Below are positions 1-11,639 of a DNA stretch of 51,695 nucleotides, piece by piece. The stretch comes from Amanita rubescens (taxonomy: Eukaryota > Basidiomycota > Agaricomycetes > Agaricales > Amanitaceae), in the NCBI GenBank assembly GCA_015039365.1, contig WION01000374.1, positions 1-51,695 of the forward strand, read 5' to 3'. The notes below the pieces were generated by a model. The model worked only from the letters and a program-made list of their open reading frames with translations. It had not been told where the DNA came from and ran no database searches. Every line of letters starts with the position of its first letter. Position 1 is the first letter of the stretch. The translations under genes were made by a program, and so were the position numbers.

Positions 1-1
1 G

Positions 2-2243
2 ATCGGTTCTGCTAACATTTTGTGTAGTTTAGCAACGAATATCATCGTCAGCTCTATGCTCATTCTTGGAGGTTCCGCGACTGTTACGGATTTGACCGGC
101 ATGAACACGATTGCTGTATGTGCCCATTACCTCACTTTATTTGCGTATTCCTGAGTCTATTGCAGGCCTGTTTCCTAATTCCTCTTGGCGTAGCTATTTA
201 TGTCGTCGTTGGAGGAATGCGATCCACGTTATTATGTGACTAGTAAGTCAATTGCACCGATCCATGCCTCCAGCTAATCGTGCTCCACAGCACGCACACG
301 ACTATTTTGTTAGCAATTATCCTCGTATGTTATGACGAAGCCTCCTTTACATTTACTTATATTGTTCTAGGTCTTCGCATTTACTGTTTACGCAACAAGT
401 CCTAAAATTGGGAGCCCGTTCGCTATGTATCGCCTTCTACAGGAACAGGCACAGGCCAATCCTGTCCCCGGTAATGCTCATGGGTCTTACTTAACAATGC
501 GATCCAAAAATGGTATAATTTTTGGTGCAATCAACATTGTTGGCAATTTTGCCACTGTGTTCCAAGATCAAGCCTACTGGCAACGTGCTATTGCAAGCCG
601 ACCCGCTACGACAGTCAAAGCTTACCTCTTGGGTGGCCTCGCTTGGTATGTTTCTATACTGAACTGTGAATTATCTTTCGTTTATTTTAACACTTGTCAG
701 GTTTGCCATTCCATTCATGTTGTCAACTACTCTCGGTCTTGCTGCTGTGGCTCTACGAAATGACCCGGACATGCCATTTTTGTCTGCTGCAGATGTCTCT
801 GCGGGTCTCCCGGCGCCGGCAGCGGCTAGTGCTCTGCTCGGAAAGTCGGGCGCTGTTGCTATGCTTATACTTCTCTTCCTTGCTGTTACCAGTTCGTGGC
901 AATCTTATTGTATTTTACTCCGTAAAGCTCAAAGGTTGCTTGATCAGGCGCATGCTCTGCAGAGCTGATTGCAGTCTCATCTTTGTTGACATATGATGTA
1001 TACAAGGTATGTTCAATCGTTTATTTTATTTGCTCCGCAGAATTCACTGTCCTTGCTAGACTTATATCAACCCCCACGCGACCGAAGAGCAGACTCTAAG
1101 GGTCGGACATCTCATGGTTGGTATTTGATTACCTGGTCCCGGATAGTCTTATAACTCCCTTTAGGTTGTCTTTTATGCCCTTGTATGTGGCCTCGCCGGC
1201 CTCATCTTCTTTTATATCGGTGTATCAATGGGTTGGTTATATGTACGTGATCACCCTAGCCGTGACGAAGACACGCTCACCTAGCGCCTAGACGTTTATG
1301 GGAGTTATCCTGGGTTCTGGTGTGATACCAATCGCCTTGTGTATTACTTGGAAAAAAGCAAATAAGTGGGGTTGCGTTGCCGGCTCTGTGATTGGGTTTG
1401 CTGCAGGCTTGATCGCATGGTTGATAACTACGGCCAAATTGAACAACAATGTTATAAACGTCGTCGTGAGTCGTCTGTAAACTGCATTTCCCATCGGGTT
1501 TCTCATTTGGCACAAGACAAGTGGGGGCGATTATGAAATGCTTGCAGGCAACATCGCGTCTTTCATCATCGGCGGGCTTATTGCGTTCATTTCCTCTGTC
1601 GTGGTATGGCACATACCATTCTTCATTGACGCGCAAGTTGTTCTGAACAGTTTTTTAAGTGGCCCGAAGATTTTGATTGGAGCATTACACGCAAACTCAA
1701 CGCGCCAAAACATTCGAAGACCGTGTCGTACTCTGACGAAGTCCACGAGGACAAGGTCAGTGACAAGGAACTGGATATTGCAGTGGAACCGGTTACTTCA
1801 CTCTCTGTCTATCAAACTGAGGAGGAAGAACTTGATCCAGTCGCTCTCAACAAGGCATTTGCATTTGCAGCCAAATGTTCGCTGATTCTAGTAAGTATTC
1901 AACGCGGATTACCGAAACAATTTACGAATACATCGAACACCAGCTCCTCGTTTTTATATTCCTCATCCCACTCCCTCTGTTCTTCGCTCAAACTGTGTAT
2001 TCTGAGAAAGGCTACGCGGCTTGGGTAGGAATTGGAATCGCATGGGTCTTTTGTTCCACCTTTGCGGTTGTCATATACCCTGTCTTCGAGTCTCGCCAAG
2101 CTCTTACCCAGATTATTAGAGGTATATACACAGTAAGTCACATTCTTATGGTCGCCTGCAACAGCGGTATGAAATCCATACAGGACCTTTTCACGAAGAG
2201 GAGCGGCAAGTTCGTACCAGAAAAACCCCGACAGGTTGCTTAG
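2..2243 (+). CDS. DUR3: DUR3-like urea/sodium:solute symporter, 3' part
   Basis: This is the C-terminal part of a plasma-membrane urea active transporter (SSS family); the 5' end lies outside the window. In-frame exons read LILGGSATVTDLTGMNTIAA, then DQAYWQRAIASRP and VSAGLPAPAAASALLGKSGA, all hallmarks of fungal DUR3. Many hydrophobic membrane segments follow. I could splice nearly all exons in frame. For example, donor gttcgt near 892 joins acceptor cag near 948 to restore TSACSAELIAV, and the intron at about 309-372 joins IIL to VFAFTVYATSPKIGSP. The protein ends KFVPEKPRQVA at 2243. The last exon junction (about 2124-2186) was not resolved cleanly, so a late lesion cannot be excluded. Two fragments of this same gene occur at 27.2 and 30.3 kb. 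The likely role is urea import for nitrogen supply. Confidence 0.88.
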
Positions 2244-3186
2244 AGTACGGTCATGATTTCCCCTTTATCTTTGATGTATAATAAATGATCTTTCCTTACA
2301 CGATGCATGATCTTACACGGCCCTTCATAACATTAATTGACTTGGGCCTTGACACCGGGAACTCGGCATCTCTTCATTAAACTGAGAGGGCGCGCCATAC
2401 TCTGCCTTATTCCGTTCCATCCGTTAACAGCGTGAGATGGGACAATTAGGCTACCTGCTATCTCCAGGTTGATTGACGTTCAGAATCACCAATGGAGAAA
2501 AGCATTTGCCAACGCCTGCGTGTCCCTTCTGTCATGAACGCCACCAGTCACTTCAGCCGGAACGACTTTAAAGCAACCACCTCGATTCACATCCACACTT
2601 GCACTCTTTTCCTTATCACCATGAACATTTGTCATGTTCGGTTCACAGATAGCGGTAGATCTGTTTGCTTTATCTTCTAGCGTTTTGGGGTAGAACTAAA
2701 CGGCGACCGTCTCCATCGTTTCTGCCACTCAATCTTATTGCAACAGGGAAGGGCATGCTCGAATTCGCGTTGCATAATCTTAAATTCACATTCCGAAAAC
2801 CGTTTTTCCATTGCCATCGGCAGATTGCCGATGTTGTTTTGCAAACGTACCCCGGTCACCACCGATTTATAATCAATAATTAATTTTTCATTGCCGTTTA
2901 TGGATAGTAGTATAATATATCAAAATCTAAGAAAGCAGAATGAGATCGTCTACTTCGGGTCACACCTGGCTAACCTGCTCGGCTCTACGAGTTTAACCCA
3001 GAACGATGCGGCTTGGACACTGAAGCAGCTTGTCACATATGTAGTACGAAGGCCGGAATGCCCTTTTTATAAATACAGCTAGACATTAGACATGTATTAA
3101 TAATGACAGAATACATGTAGTGCGTCTACTGTAAGTGACTAATCACGCGAAAAACTATACATTCTTCAGGTCATATGCCTTCCTCT
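2244..3186. other. Intergenic region between DUR3 and the kinase 3' half
   Basis: No gene is supported here. The stretch holds one copy of a ~250 bp duplicated segment (2739-2989), described separately. The rest shows no recognisable coding or RNA feature. Confidence 0.5.
2739..2989 (-). repeat. Inverted copy of the 25093-25345 segment
   Basis: Read on the minus strand, this segment nearly matches 25093-25345 on the plus strand. It starts at cgtagagccga, runs through an AT-rich stretch and stops at ccctgttgca. The other copy lies at the 3' end of the Spt5-like gene, so this one is probably a displaced fragment of that gene's 3' flank. Both copies contain the start of a small ORF (MVTGVRLQNNIGNLP...; here 2862-2677 minus). 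The ORF tails differ outside the repeat, so a conserved protein is doubtful. Confidence 0.8.
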
Positions 3187-5034
3187 TCAAGCAAGCGGTG
3201 GAGTAGCGCGTCGCTGGTGCGGTGTCAGGAATGGGGTTACACGGACGAGATGATCCAATCTCACCTTCAACCTGATTGAGGCGATGTCAAATTCGTTGAT
3301 TATCCCGTATGCTGCGCAGAATGGATTGGGGATGCAATTATGCTGTTTTGGAAATTCAGGAAAGGCACATGCTATGTTACCATCCCCAAAGAGGACACCG
3401 AGGATCTTGCTATAAAAATGTGAGGTTCCAATCCCTACCGACCGCAAGTGAGACATACCCATTCGTCAAGACTTGGGGGTCCGTTAGCAGCAAGCCTGCA
3501 CCTGTCTCCGTTGTCAACATCAGATATTGATATTGGAGGAAGGAATATACCTTGATAGTCGCCAATGAAGGCCTTTTTCCCCGTCATTACATATTGTACA
3601 TGTTGTGTAAAGCATAGGAATTGTGCACGGCGATAATCTTCATCGTCCAGGTCCTTTAATGGTGTTGCACAACCATTGTTGACGTACTTAATAAAAGAGC
3701 CTTCAATAAACTCTTCGAGGAGATAGACTTGACGCTTTTCGTCGGCCACCTCTTTCCCCTCCGTCGCCAGGGCTGCTGTGACGAATCGGAATCGGGGGAT
3801 CTCAATAGGCTGTTCAGGCTGGTTGTGGTCAAGTTCCAGGAGCTGATAGACATAGTCGAGCAGAGCGTGAGCCCAGACGAGGACTCCCAACTCCGTCGAG
3901 AACATCTGCTTCTGATCCGCAAATTCGAGTATCTTCATCATGTGCACCCCATTCTCATATTCCCTCTCATACATCTGCTTCGCACAAACCACAGGTTTGT
4001 TCCCAAAAACGGGCGGCTTGGAAGTGGCCTTATATGCTACCTTGAATGCGCCCTTCCTCTGGATCCCATCGTTCAGAATGGTCAGCACGATTGTCTCAGG
4101 CTCTCCCACCAGCTGGGCCACGCCCCCGTCCGCCATGAGATCATCGAACGTCTGTAGCTTCACGACTTGAACCACCATGGTTCGTATGAAAACATCGTCT
4201 GGTGATGACTATGCGTAAATGACGGAAAATCAGGCATTAAAGAGACACGTACAAAACTGCTGGGCTCCTCCAAGTACAGGCGAAGATCGCGATTGTGCCT
4301 GCAGTGCTCGCACAAGCCGGTTGTTATCCAAGGCTGGGAGAACCTTCAAGTTCCCTGGTGCAGTCAGCAGCTGCCTAGCAGCAGTGTTTCTTGCCTTGGT
4401 CTTCTGACGCGCAGTGAGAGCGTTGCGAACAGCAATAACTTTCAATTCAGGAGCGCTTTTACGACCCTTGCCGATATACTCTATGTCTTTGTCGTCATTT
4501 GTCGTTTCTGCATCTTTGATGAAAAGCTTTTCCCCGATTTTAGTTCTTTTCTGTAATCAAAACAGGATGTGAGTCACTGTCCACAGCGGCTTTAACCAAC
4601 GAACAGTTTCCTTTCGTTCTTCAAGCCTTTCCCCAATTCTAGTCTTTTTCTGTACTCAAAAGACGATATGAGTCACCGTCTGGCAAGAGTTGCATAGAAT
4701 AACGAACCGTTTCCCTGGGTTTGACTTCGTCCTCAATACCGAATATGTCATCATCCTCACTCTCCACCTCTACATATCGAGTGGAAAGTCTTCGCGATGA
4801 AGAAGCCAAGGTTTTAGAACGCTTTGTAGTTTATCAGCTGATGACGAAGTTGTCTCACATAATGGCCTTACCCTCTTGCTTTTCCCCAGCGTCACACTAT
4901 CCTGACCTTCATCGACATCACGCAAAATCTCATCCGGCACCAAGACGTATAGTGGTAGGGACGACCTATGATTGTCGATGAGAACTTGATTCCCATTCTT
5001 CCCCTTCGCCTTCATGAAAAAATCCTTAATGAAC
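3187..5034 (-). pseudogene. Alpha-kinase gene, severed 3' half (catalytic domain)
   Basis: This is the C-terminal two thirds of an atypical alpha-type protein kinase (MHCK/EF2-kinase family). Reading down the minus strand, the last exons are about 4198-3551, 3495-3459 and 3409-3187. Splicing gives GDYQGLLLTDPQVLTNG followed by LFGDGNIACAFPEF and QHNC..FC, the nucleotide-binding and zinc-binding core of the family. An upstream exon ends at 4253 (donor gtacgt) and joins at 4198 in frame. Residues before that (IKDFFMKAKGKNGNQVLIDN) run straight into a retroelement at 5035-5038. They continue in frame from the sequence ending at 9400, where the N-terminal half now lies on the opposite strand. A one-base frame discrepancy near 4592-4605, beside a duplicated TEKR-type motif, may be a further lesion. 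As arranged, no intact kinase can be made. Confidence 0.85.
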
Positions 5035-5038
5035 CCGG
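5035..5038. repeat. CCGG flank of short LTR element 1 (left)
   Basis: CCGG immediately precedes TGAAAC at 5039. Keeping one copy of CCGG puts 5034 (minus strand) in frame with the sequence ending at 9400, so it behaves as a 4 bp target duplication and not as part of the element. Confidence 0.75.
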
Positions 5039-5363
5039 TGAAACAACGAAACGGAGGTTGCGTTGGGTGCAACCTCCGAGGCTCGGTGTTTGCCGAGCGA
5101 GTTCGGCAGCACCGAAAGGTGCTCGTCCGAGTTCGGTCGCACTCTCGGGGCTCGGAAATGTAGAAGTGAAGTGCGGGGGAGGAAAAGAATGTATAACCGA
5201 ACTAACTACGACATAATATACTATGTACCTCGTGTACTACATGCGCTACTCGGTCCGAGATGTATCCGATGCCGAGACTCGGTTCCGAGTCTCGGAAGGT
5301 TGAGCGAGGGTTTCGGCAAGGTTTGAGTATCGATTCCAGCATAGCCGGAATCGATACGTTACA
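5039..5363. repeat. LTR, variant A (325 bp)
   Basis: This LTR has the same length and nearly the same sequence as the reverse complement of 9401-9725, with only a couple of substitutions seen by eye. It shares its first ~200 bases with variant B but differs after that. Confidence 0.85.
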
Positions 5364-5668
5364 CCCGCTGGGGACTTTTGAAAGTTGACGTCCTTGTCAA
5401 CCTGCGTTGCGTCGGTGGATGAACGAGATAGAGTGTTGGATGCGAGGGAAGGTGTCGGCATAGCAGTGGATGTCGGTGGTAGTGTAGACAAGTGTCGGCA
5501 GGGTCCGATCGGGTCATGCGTAGGTAGTTGATGAATTAGAAGAGGACTGGCGGCGGCGAGGGGCTCAGAGGGCTCAGAGGTCTTCGGAAATGTTCTACGG
5601 CGAGGATAGCGTGTGGATGGTGTGGTGACCAACAACGGAGGGTGGCTGGGATTGGCTGGGAATGGTCC

Positions 5669-5790
5669 GATTCAGTTTTGAGCTTATTACCTTCGGTAAC
5701 TAACAACGAAGCGCCTAGGGATACTCGATCCCGATTCAGTTTTGCGCTTATTCCCTTCGGTAACTGACAACGAAGCGCCTATGGATATCC
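5669..5790. repeat. Two-unit tandem repeat inside element 1
   Basis: Two units of about 64 bp, starting at 5669 and 5733. Each contains gattcagttttg, then a cttcggtaact core and caacgaagcgcct. The homologous part of element 2 (about 11095-11215) has the same two-unit arrangement. Confidence 0.7.
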
Positions 5791-7081
5791 CTACCACTTC
5801 CCTACCTCCCTCTGTGCTGGCGTAAGGCGTGGCTGGCGTGTAATGCAGTTTGGAAGGGTCCTCGAATGTGAAATGTGGCCTGAGCTATAAATACGGCTTC
5901 GCCGTATGCCTATCCTGGAGAGAAAGAAAAAAAATGGTGAAAAAAAAATGATCCAGACTTGCGTGCGTGGGCTTGGAGGCTGTTGGCGGTCTCGGCAGTC
6001 TCGGCGTGATGCGGCAGCTGTCGGGATGTAGGGGAGGGGTGTGTCAAGGGTGCGGGATAATTGAGAACAGGCGGTGTGGTGTGGTTGTCGTCCTCGGGGC
6101 TAAAGACGAAAGGTGCGTACGTTATATCCATTATCCGAGACTGTCCCAGCATCCCCCACACTCCGGAAGGCCTTGGGTAGACTTGGCAAGGGTTTCGGTG
6201 TAGATGTGATGCCGGAGGTGATGATGCGTGGTTTTGAGGGTCCGCTGTGCACGAGACATAGCTGAAGAGATGAATACGGCGTAGCCGTATGCCTATCCTG
6301 GGAAGAAAAGAAAAAAATTCACTAAAAAAAAAAAAGAATTTCGGCTCGCGTGCATCGGTGAGGTGGTGGTAGCGTCCATAGGGCATGGGACGTGGCAGTG
6401 GGTGGCTGTCGCGAGTACGAGAGGCAAGGGAAGGGGCGACGTGGTCTACACGTGTTGATGAAGGGAAGGAGTGCGGCGAATTAATGACAGAGTGGGTTAG
6501 CGTGGAATAAATGGTATGCGGCTGGCTGGGGCGTGCTCCGAAAATATCCGATGCATGAGCACCTGAGGCTGGGTGTGCTGTGAGGCGGTGCATGCGGATG
6601 GGTGCGATGGCGACCAATGGCGACCGATAAGAGTGTGGGAGGGTGCAGACGTCGTATGGCAGGCTTGGCAGGCTCTGATGGGTTCCGATGGACTCCGATA
6701 AGGGCTCGGTAGGCTGTATGCATCAATCGGCGGGGTGCAAGCGTCGGGATAGATTGTAGGCCAGCAGATCGGAGGTGCTGAGGCAGATGGCGGCTAGCAC
6801 TAGCACTTGTGCATGCCTCAGTGAGCTGGGATGCGGAAGCAGGGGTCCGATAGGTCTGATAGAGCTGCAGTGGGCGGAATCCGATAAGGCTGTAGGCAGT
6901 AGACGTCGAGCAGCAGAGCGTGGTGCAGAGACGGCGCGTTTGGCGGTAACCAATAGACGTATATGGCGTGAGAGTGAGCCGATGGGGCCGTCCAAATAGA
7001 TGAAGCCTCCGGGGCTATGAGCAAGTGAAAAGAGCGTGTCTTTGAGTGCGATCGAAAAAGGACCGAGCGGTGGGCTCCAGT

Positions 7082-7431
7082 TGAAACAACGAAACGGAGG
7101 TTGCGTTGGGTGCAACCTCCGAGGCTCGGTGTTTGCCGAGCGAGTTCGGCAGCACCGAAAGGTGCTCGTCCGAGTTCGGTCGCACTCTCGGGGCTCGGAA
7201 ACGTAGAAGTGAAGTGCGGGGGAGGAAAAGAATGTATAACCGAACTAACTACGACATAATATACTATGTACCTCGTGTACTACGTGTGTAATACGGTCCG
7301 AAACGTATCCGATACCGAGTCTCGGAGCTTCGGAACGTGGCTCCGAGGTCGAGGGTTTGAGCCGAAGGTGCGGTGAGGGTTTCGGAGGGTTTCAGTGTCA
7401 GTTCCAGCATAGCCGGAATCGACACGTTACA
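7082..7431. repeat. LTR, variant B (350 bp)
   Basis: This LTR has the same length as, and near identity to, the reverse complement of 11906-12255 (two substitutions noticed near the GTTACA end). It is followed by CCGG at 7432-7435. Confidence 0.85.
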
Positions 7432-8165
7432 CCGGTAGGCCTGTGTTGTCATTGAAAACTACACGCGACTCATTGACTGTAGGCTCGTATTTCTTTGGCT
7501 CGCTGTACCGTGGCTTCAAGCAGAGCTTGACGCGTTCCGGGATACGTTTAACAATTCGAAACGCCGTTCCGACAAGCACAAGATTATACCCCAAGGCCGA
7601 GCTCCTGACTACATACGCAAGTATCCAGAACAGTTTGATACGAGGGACTACAAAGTAAGCCCTACTTTGCAACACTAACCGAAGACAAGCTCATTTGCTT
7701 GACATCTAGGTAATTGTACCCGAAGATTTATTGCAGGAAATGGAGGACCGCTGGGCGCCTCCAGACCATTCGGTCTTTCAACTGGTGCCACCCGAATTTG
7801 CTTATCACGCAGTGAACTTGCATCGGATGTGCGATTGTCCACCAGTTTCACATGGAACTTTTTTATTAAATTTCAGGCAATTACGCAACGCGTTCATGCC
7901 AGATGTAGACCACCATGTCCTGGAGGGCTACGTTTTTTCTCATGATCGCGACCATGACCGCGATCATGATAGTGTGGCAATTATCCTGGGACAAAGAAAC
8001 TACCGTCCTGAGGTCCTGATGGATCAGGATCAGGGAATCAGGCCAATGGAGGACGATGAACCATCCGTTCCAGAGGAGGAAATATGGGAATTGGTGCCGT
8101 CTGACGATGAACCTTCCGTTCCAGATGAGGAAATATGGGAATTGGTGTCGTCTGAATCAGAGTAA
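7432..8165 (+). pseudogene. Integrase-core (DDE) gene, severed 3' half
   Basis: This is the C-terminal part of an Agaricomycete protein family with an IS3-like integrase core. It opens inside an intron whose donor (cg|gtaggc) is created at the CCGG junction and whose acceptor is ctgtag near 7472. The exon then reads LVFLWLAVPWLQAELDAFRD, DKHKIIPQGRAPDYI and, after an intron (gtaagc...ctag) at about 7654, VIVPEDLL...WAPPDHSVFQLVPPEF. These motifs normally directly follow the integrase core. The tail (to 8165) has an HDRDHDRDHD run and two copies of a DDEPSVP-EEEIWELV unit. The missing upstream part is on the minus strand at 13324-12256 and ends ...NSPLDR, which splices in frame to LVFLW. Confidence 0.85.
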
Positions 8166-8311
8166 CTTCGCCGACTGTACTGGTATATAGCCTAGGGTAT
8201 TCTGTGCTATGGGCTGTCAGGAATACCACGGTGACATGCATTTGGTCAGGTTAAGCCTTTAAGCGGTAACCAGAATTCAAATTTCCTCTTTTTTTCCCCT
8301 CCACCACGACG

Positions 8312-9400
8312 ATGCCCGACACTATTCAAATACCATTCTCAGGCAAACCTGCATACGGGCATTGTATGAATAGGGAGTGCCCTGGGAATGGGAAAGAGTT
8401 TCACTGTGATGAGTTGAAGGAAGTTAGAAATCCCAAGACTCAAGAGAAGCGCGTTTTTTGCAAAGATTGCGTGGAATTTCTCACCCAGCGCTTCACGTCC
8501 TCTCAAGTGCAGGCACAGGGTATGTGATATAATACATGTACAATGCTTGGGAACTGACACACGTTGCTAGCGAACAATCGCGATGTCGCGGGCGCGCCTG
8601 ATGCGCGGAAGGGCAGTGGTAATGAGATCAAGGGGAATCAGATCTCAGAGGATAGAGCAAAAAGGGTGCAACGAGATATCGCGCGCGCACAACGAGGAAG
8701 TACGTTCTTTTCCCTTCCTTACCTGTGTGTATCAGAGGGAACTCATGTCTCGCACAGAAGCAGACTCGGCTGCGGTGGCTCTCGCTCCTAAGCAGAGTGG
8801 TAACAATCCAGCAATCTCTAGTGATGAAGGAATGGTGATCGCAGCAATCGCACGAAATCCGGGAATATTGGCAGGCTTGGCTGCAGTTGCACAGAAACCG
8901 GGACCATTAGGAACAGACGGTCTTGCAAATATGCCAGTACCACCAATTAGCGTACCGGGTGTTTCACGAAGCAACATAGCGAGAGCATGGATGGCTCAGG
9001 CTACCGGGATTCCTGACGCGCTTGCACAAGACGAGGCACGCTTCCGAGGGATGGCGTATGCGCACGACTTAAAAAAAAGCATAACCAGATCCGCCGTCAA
9101 AGCCACATTGATTTGTAGAATTCCGGGGAAAGTTAAACAAGAAAAGTTAGCTGTAAGTGTGGATTGTAATAACGGCCAAATAACTGAATTGTATTTGCAG
9201 GAAAAGACTATATTGGTTGATATTGGCGTATCATACATAGAGCTACAAATAGCATTATGGGAGGAGTTACAGAAAGATTGGGCCTTGCAATATCCAGATA
9301 TCCCGGTCAGAGCTGACCAGGTAATCGTGCAATGGCAAAATCATCTCCGGCTAGATGAGGAGGGACGCCGAAACGAGCAGGGGGTCAAGCTTGGTGCCGG
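8312..9400 (+). pseudogene. Alpha-kinase gene, severed 5' half
   Basis: This is the N-terminal half of the kinase whose catalytic half lies at 5034-3187. The chosen start, at 8312, begins MPDTIQIPFSGKP. A Cys/His-rich segment follows (GHCMNRECPGNGKEFHC ... FCKDC), probably metal-binding. Introns at about 8520-8570 (gtatgt...gctag), 8700-8738 (gtacgt...tatcag) and 9153-9200 (gtaagt...ttgcag) join exons in frame. The last exon reads through RRNEQGVKLGA and stops at a retroelement preceded by CCGG (9397-9400). Joining to 5034 on the minus strand with one CCGG retained continues the frame as AGFIKDFFMKAKG. The first ATG follows a 146 bp gap after the integrase 3' half, consistent with a former head-to-tail gene pair. 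Confidence 0.8.
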
Positions 9401-9725
9401 TGTAACGTATCGATTCCGGCTATGCTGGAATCGATACTCAAACCTTGCCGAAACCCTCGCTCAACCTTCCGAGACTCGGAACCGAGTCTCGGCATCGGAT
9501 ACATCTCGGACCGAGTAGCGCACGTAGTACACGAGGTACATAGTATATTATGTCGTAGTTAGTTCGGTTATACATTCTTTTCCTCCCCCGCACTTCACTT
9601 CTACGTTTCCGAGCCCCGAGAGTGCGACCGAACTCGGACGAGCACCTTTCGGTGCTGCCGAACTCGCTCGGCAAACACCGAGCCTCGGAGGTTGCACCCA
9701 ACGCAACCTCCGTTTCGTTGTTTCA
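9401..9725. repeat. LTR, variant A (325 bp)
   Basis: The reverse complement of this LTR matches 5039-5363 in length and sequence. The internal sequence right after it begins actggagcccaccgc, a possible primer-binding site. Confidence 0.85.
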
Positions 9726-11094
9726 ACTGGAGCCCACCGCTCGGTCCTTTTTCGATCGCACTCAAAGACACGCTCTTTTCACTTGCTCATAGCCCCGGAG
9801 GCTTCATCTATTTGGACGGCCCCATCGGCTCACTCTCACGCCATATACGTCTATTGGTTACCGCCAAACGCGCCGTCTCTGCACCACGCTCTGCTGCTCG
9901 ACGTCTACTGCCTACAGCCTTATCGGATTCCGCCCACTGCAGCTCTATCAGACCTATCGGACCCCTGCTTCCGCATCCCAGCTCACTGAGACATGCACAA
10001 GTGCTAGTGCTAGCCGCCATCTGCCTCAGCACCTCCGATCTGCTGGCCTACAATCTATCCCGACGCTTGCACCCCGCCGATTGATGCATACAGCCTACCG
10101 AGCCCTTATCGGAGTCCATCGGAACCCATCAGAGCCTGCCAAGCCTGCCATACGACGTCTGCACCCTCCCACACTCTTATCGGTCGCCATTGGTCGCCAT
10201 CGCACCCATCCGCATGCACCGCCTCACAGCACACCCAGCCTCAGGTGCTCATGCATCGGATATTTTCGGAGCATGCCCCAGCCAGCCGCATACCATTTAT
10301 TCCACGCTAACCCACTCTGTCATTAATTCGCCGCACTCCTTCCCTTCATCAACACGTGTAGACCACGTCGCCCCTTCCCTTGCCTCTCGTACTCGCGACA
10401 GCCACCCACTGCCACGTCCCATGCCCTATGGACGCTACCACCACCTCACCGATGCACGCGAGCCGAAATTCTTTTTTTTTTAGCGATTTTTTTTCTTTTC
10501 TTCCCAGGATAGGCATACGGCTACGCCGTATTCATCTCTTCGGCTATGTCTCGTGCACAGCGGACCCTCAAAACCACGCATCATCACCTCCGGCATCACA
10601 TCTACACCGAAACCCTTGCCAAGTCTACCCAAGGCCTTCCGGAGTGTGGGGGATGCTGGGACAGTCTCGGATAATGGATATAACGTACGCACCTTTCATC
10701 TTCAGCCCCGAGGACGACAACCACACCACGCTGCCTGTTACCGATTATCCCGCACCCTTGACACGCCCCTCCCCTACATTCCGACAGCTGCCGTATCACG
10801 CCGAGACCGCCAAAGACCGCCAACAGCCTCCCAGCCCACGCACGCAAGCCTGGATCATTTTTTTTCATTATTTTTTTCTTTCTCCCCAGGATAGGCATAC
10901 GGCGAAGCCATATTCAGTTCTCCGGCCACCTTTCATGTTTATCGGACCCCCGACATCATGTCTCGTCACTACCGGCACCAATGCAGCTCAACCCACGTTC
11001 CGACAGCCACTGCATCACACCGACGAATACCGACCCCGCCAACAACCTCCGAGCTTTGTTGCCAGCACAGAAGGAGATAGGGAAGTGGTAGATA

Positions 11095-11215
11095 TCCTAG
11101 GAGCTTCGTTGTCAGTTAGCGAAGGTTATAAGCTCAAAACTGAATCTGGGATGCATCCCTAGGAGCTTCGTTGTCAGTTAGCGAAGGCTATAAGCTCAAA
11201 ACTGAACCTGGACCT
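11095..11215. repeat. Two-unit tandem repeat inside element 2
   Basis: Two units of about 62 bp containing gagcttcgttgtcagttagcg followed by an aagctcaaaactgaa core. This is the inverted homologue of the tandem repeat at 5669-5790. Confidence 0.65.
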
Positions 11216-11321
11216 ATTAGCCAATCCCTGCTGCCCTCTGTTGTTGGTCACCACATGCCATCCTTGCTGCAGACTACCCGAGCATTCACGCACACCCCCG
11301 AGCACTTCCGCATCACGCCGG

Positions 11322-11639
11322 TGTAACGTGCCGATACCGGCTACGTTGTACTCAGTGCTCAAACCCGACACATGGCGGGCTCCGACCTCCGACACTGCGG
11401 ACCCCGAAACCCGACATCGGACGCATCGGATCGTCGGACGCATGTAGTACATGAGGTAGACATTATATAAACGTGTCGTAGTTTAGTTTTATACACCTTC
11501 TTTCCTTCCGACCACTTTAGTTCAATCGTCCGACAGTGCGGCCGAGGTTGGGTGCGACTGCCCCGTCCACCGAACTCATTCGGCACACGCCGAAACACTC
11601 GGGGGTTGTGCGCAACACAGCCTCTTTTGAGTTGTTACA
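11322..11639. repeat. Nested solo LTR, variant C (318 bp)
   Basis: It starts TGTAACGTGCC and ends TTGTTACA, is related to but clearly diverged from variants A and B, and is flanked by CCGG at 11318-11321 and 11640-11643. There is no internal region or second LTR, so it is most simply a solo LTR left by recombination after insertion into the parent of element 2. Confidence 0.75.

Larger units (their letters stand above)
5039..7431. mobile_element. Short non-coding LTR element 1 (chimeric A/B)
   Basis: A 2.39 kb element bounded by direct terminal repeats that start TGAAACAACG and end GTTACA, flanked by CCGG on both sides. Its internal region (5364-7081) carries no reverse transcriptase, integrase or gag signal; its long reading frames are low-complexity P/S/H-rich shadows. 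The structure fits a non-autonomous terminal-repeat retrotransposon (TRIM-like). The left LTR is 325 bp (variant A) and the right LTR is 350 bp (variant B). They differ clearly over the GTTACA-proximal part, so they are not the two ends of one insertion. Each matches an LTR of element 2 instead. Primer-site candidates exist in both orientations (TGGGGAC 5 bases after the left LTR; TGGAGCCCACCGC read inward from the right LTR), so polarity is unresolved. Confidence 0.85.

Noticed and set aside
5035..5038. CCGG as part of a CCGGTG...CACCGG terminal inverted repeat of the element
   Set aside because: Removing both CCGG copies breaks the kinase frame and removes the integrase intron donor, whereas keeping one restores both; it is best explained as target duplication.
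5910..6617. Long frames inside the short LTR elements (also about 10380-11162)
   Set aside because: They are rich in P, S, H and R, show no domain, differ by frame between the two element copies, and lie within non-coding repeat sequence.
7106..7291. Identical small ORFs starting MGATSEARC in several LTRs
   Set aside because: They recur only because the LTRs are repeated; the frame ends at variable points and has no protein signature.
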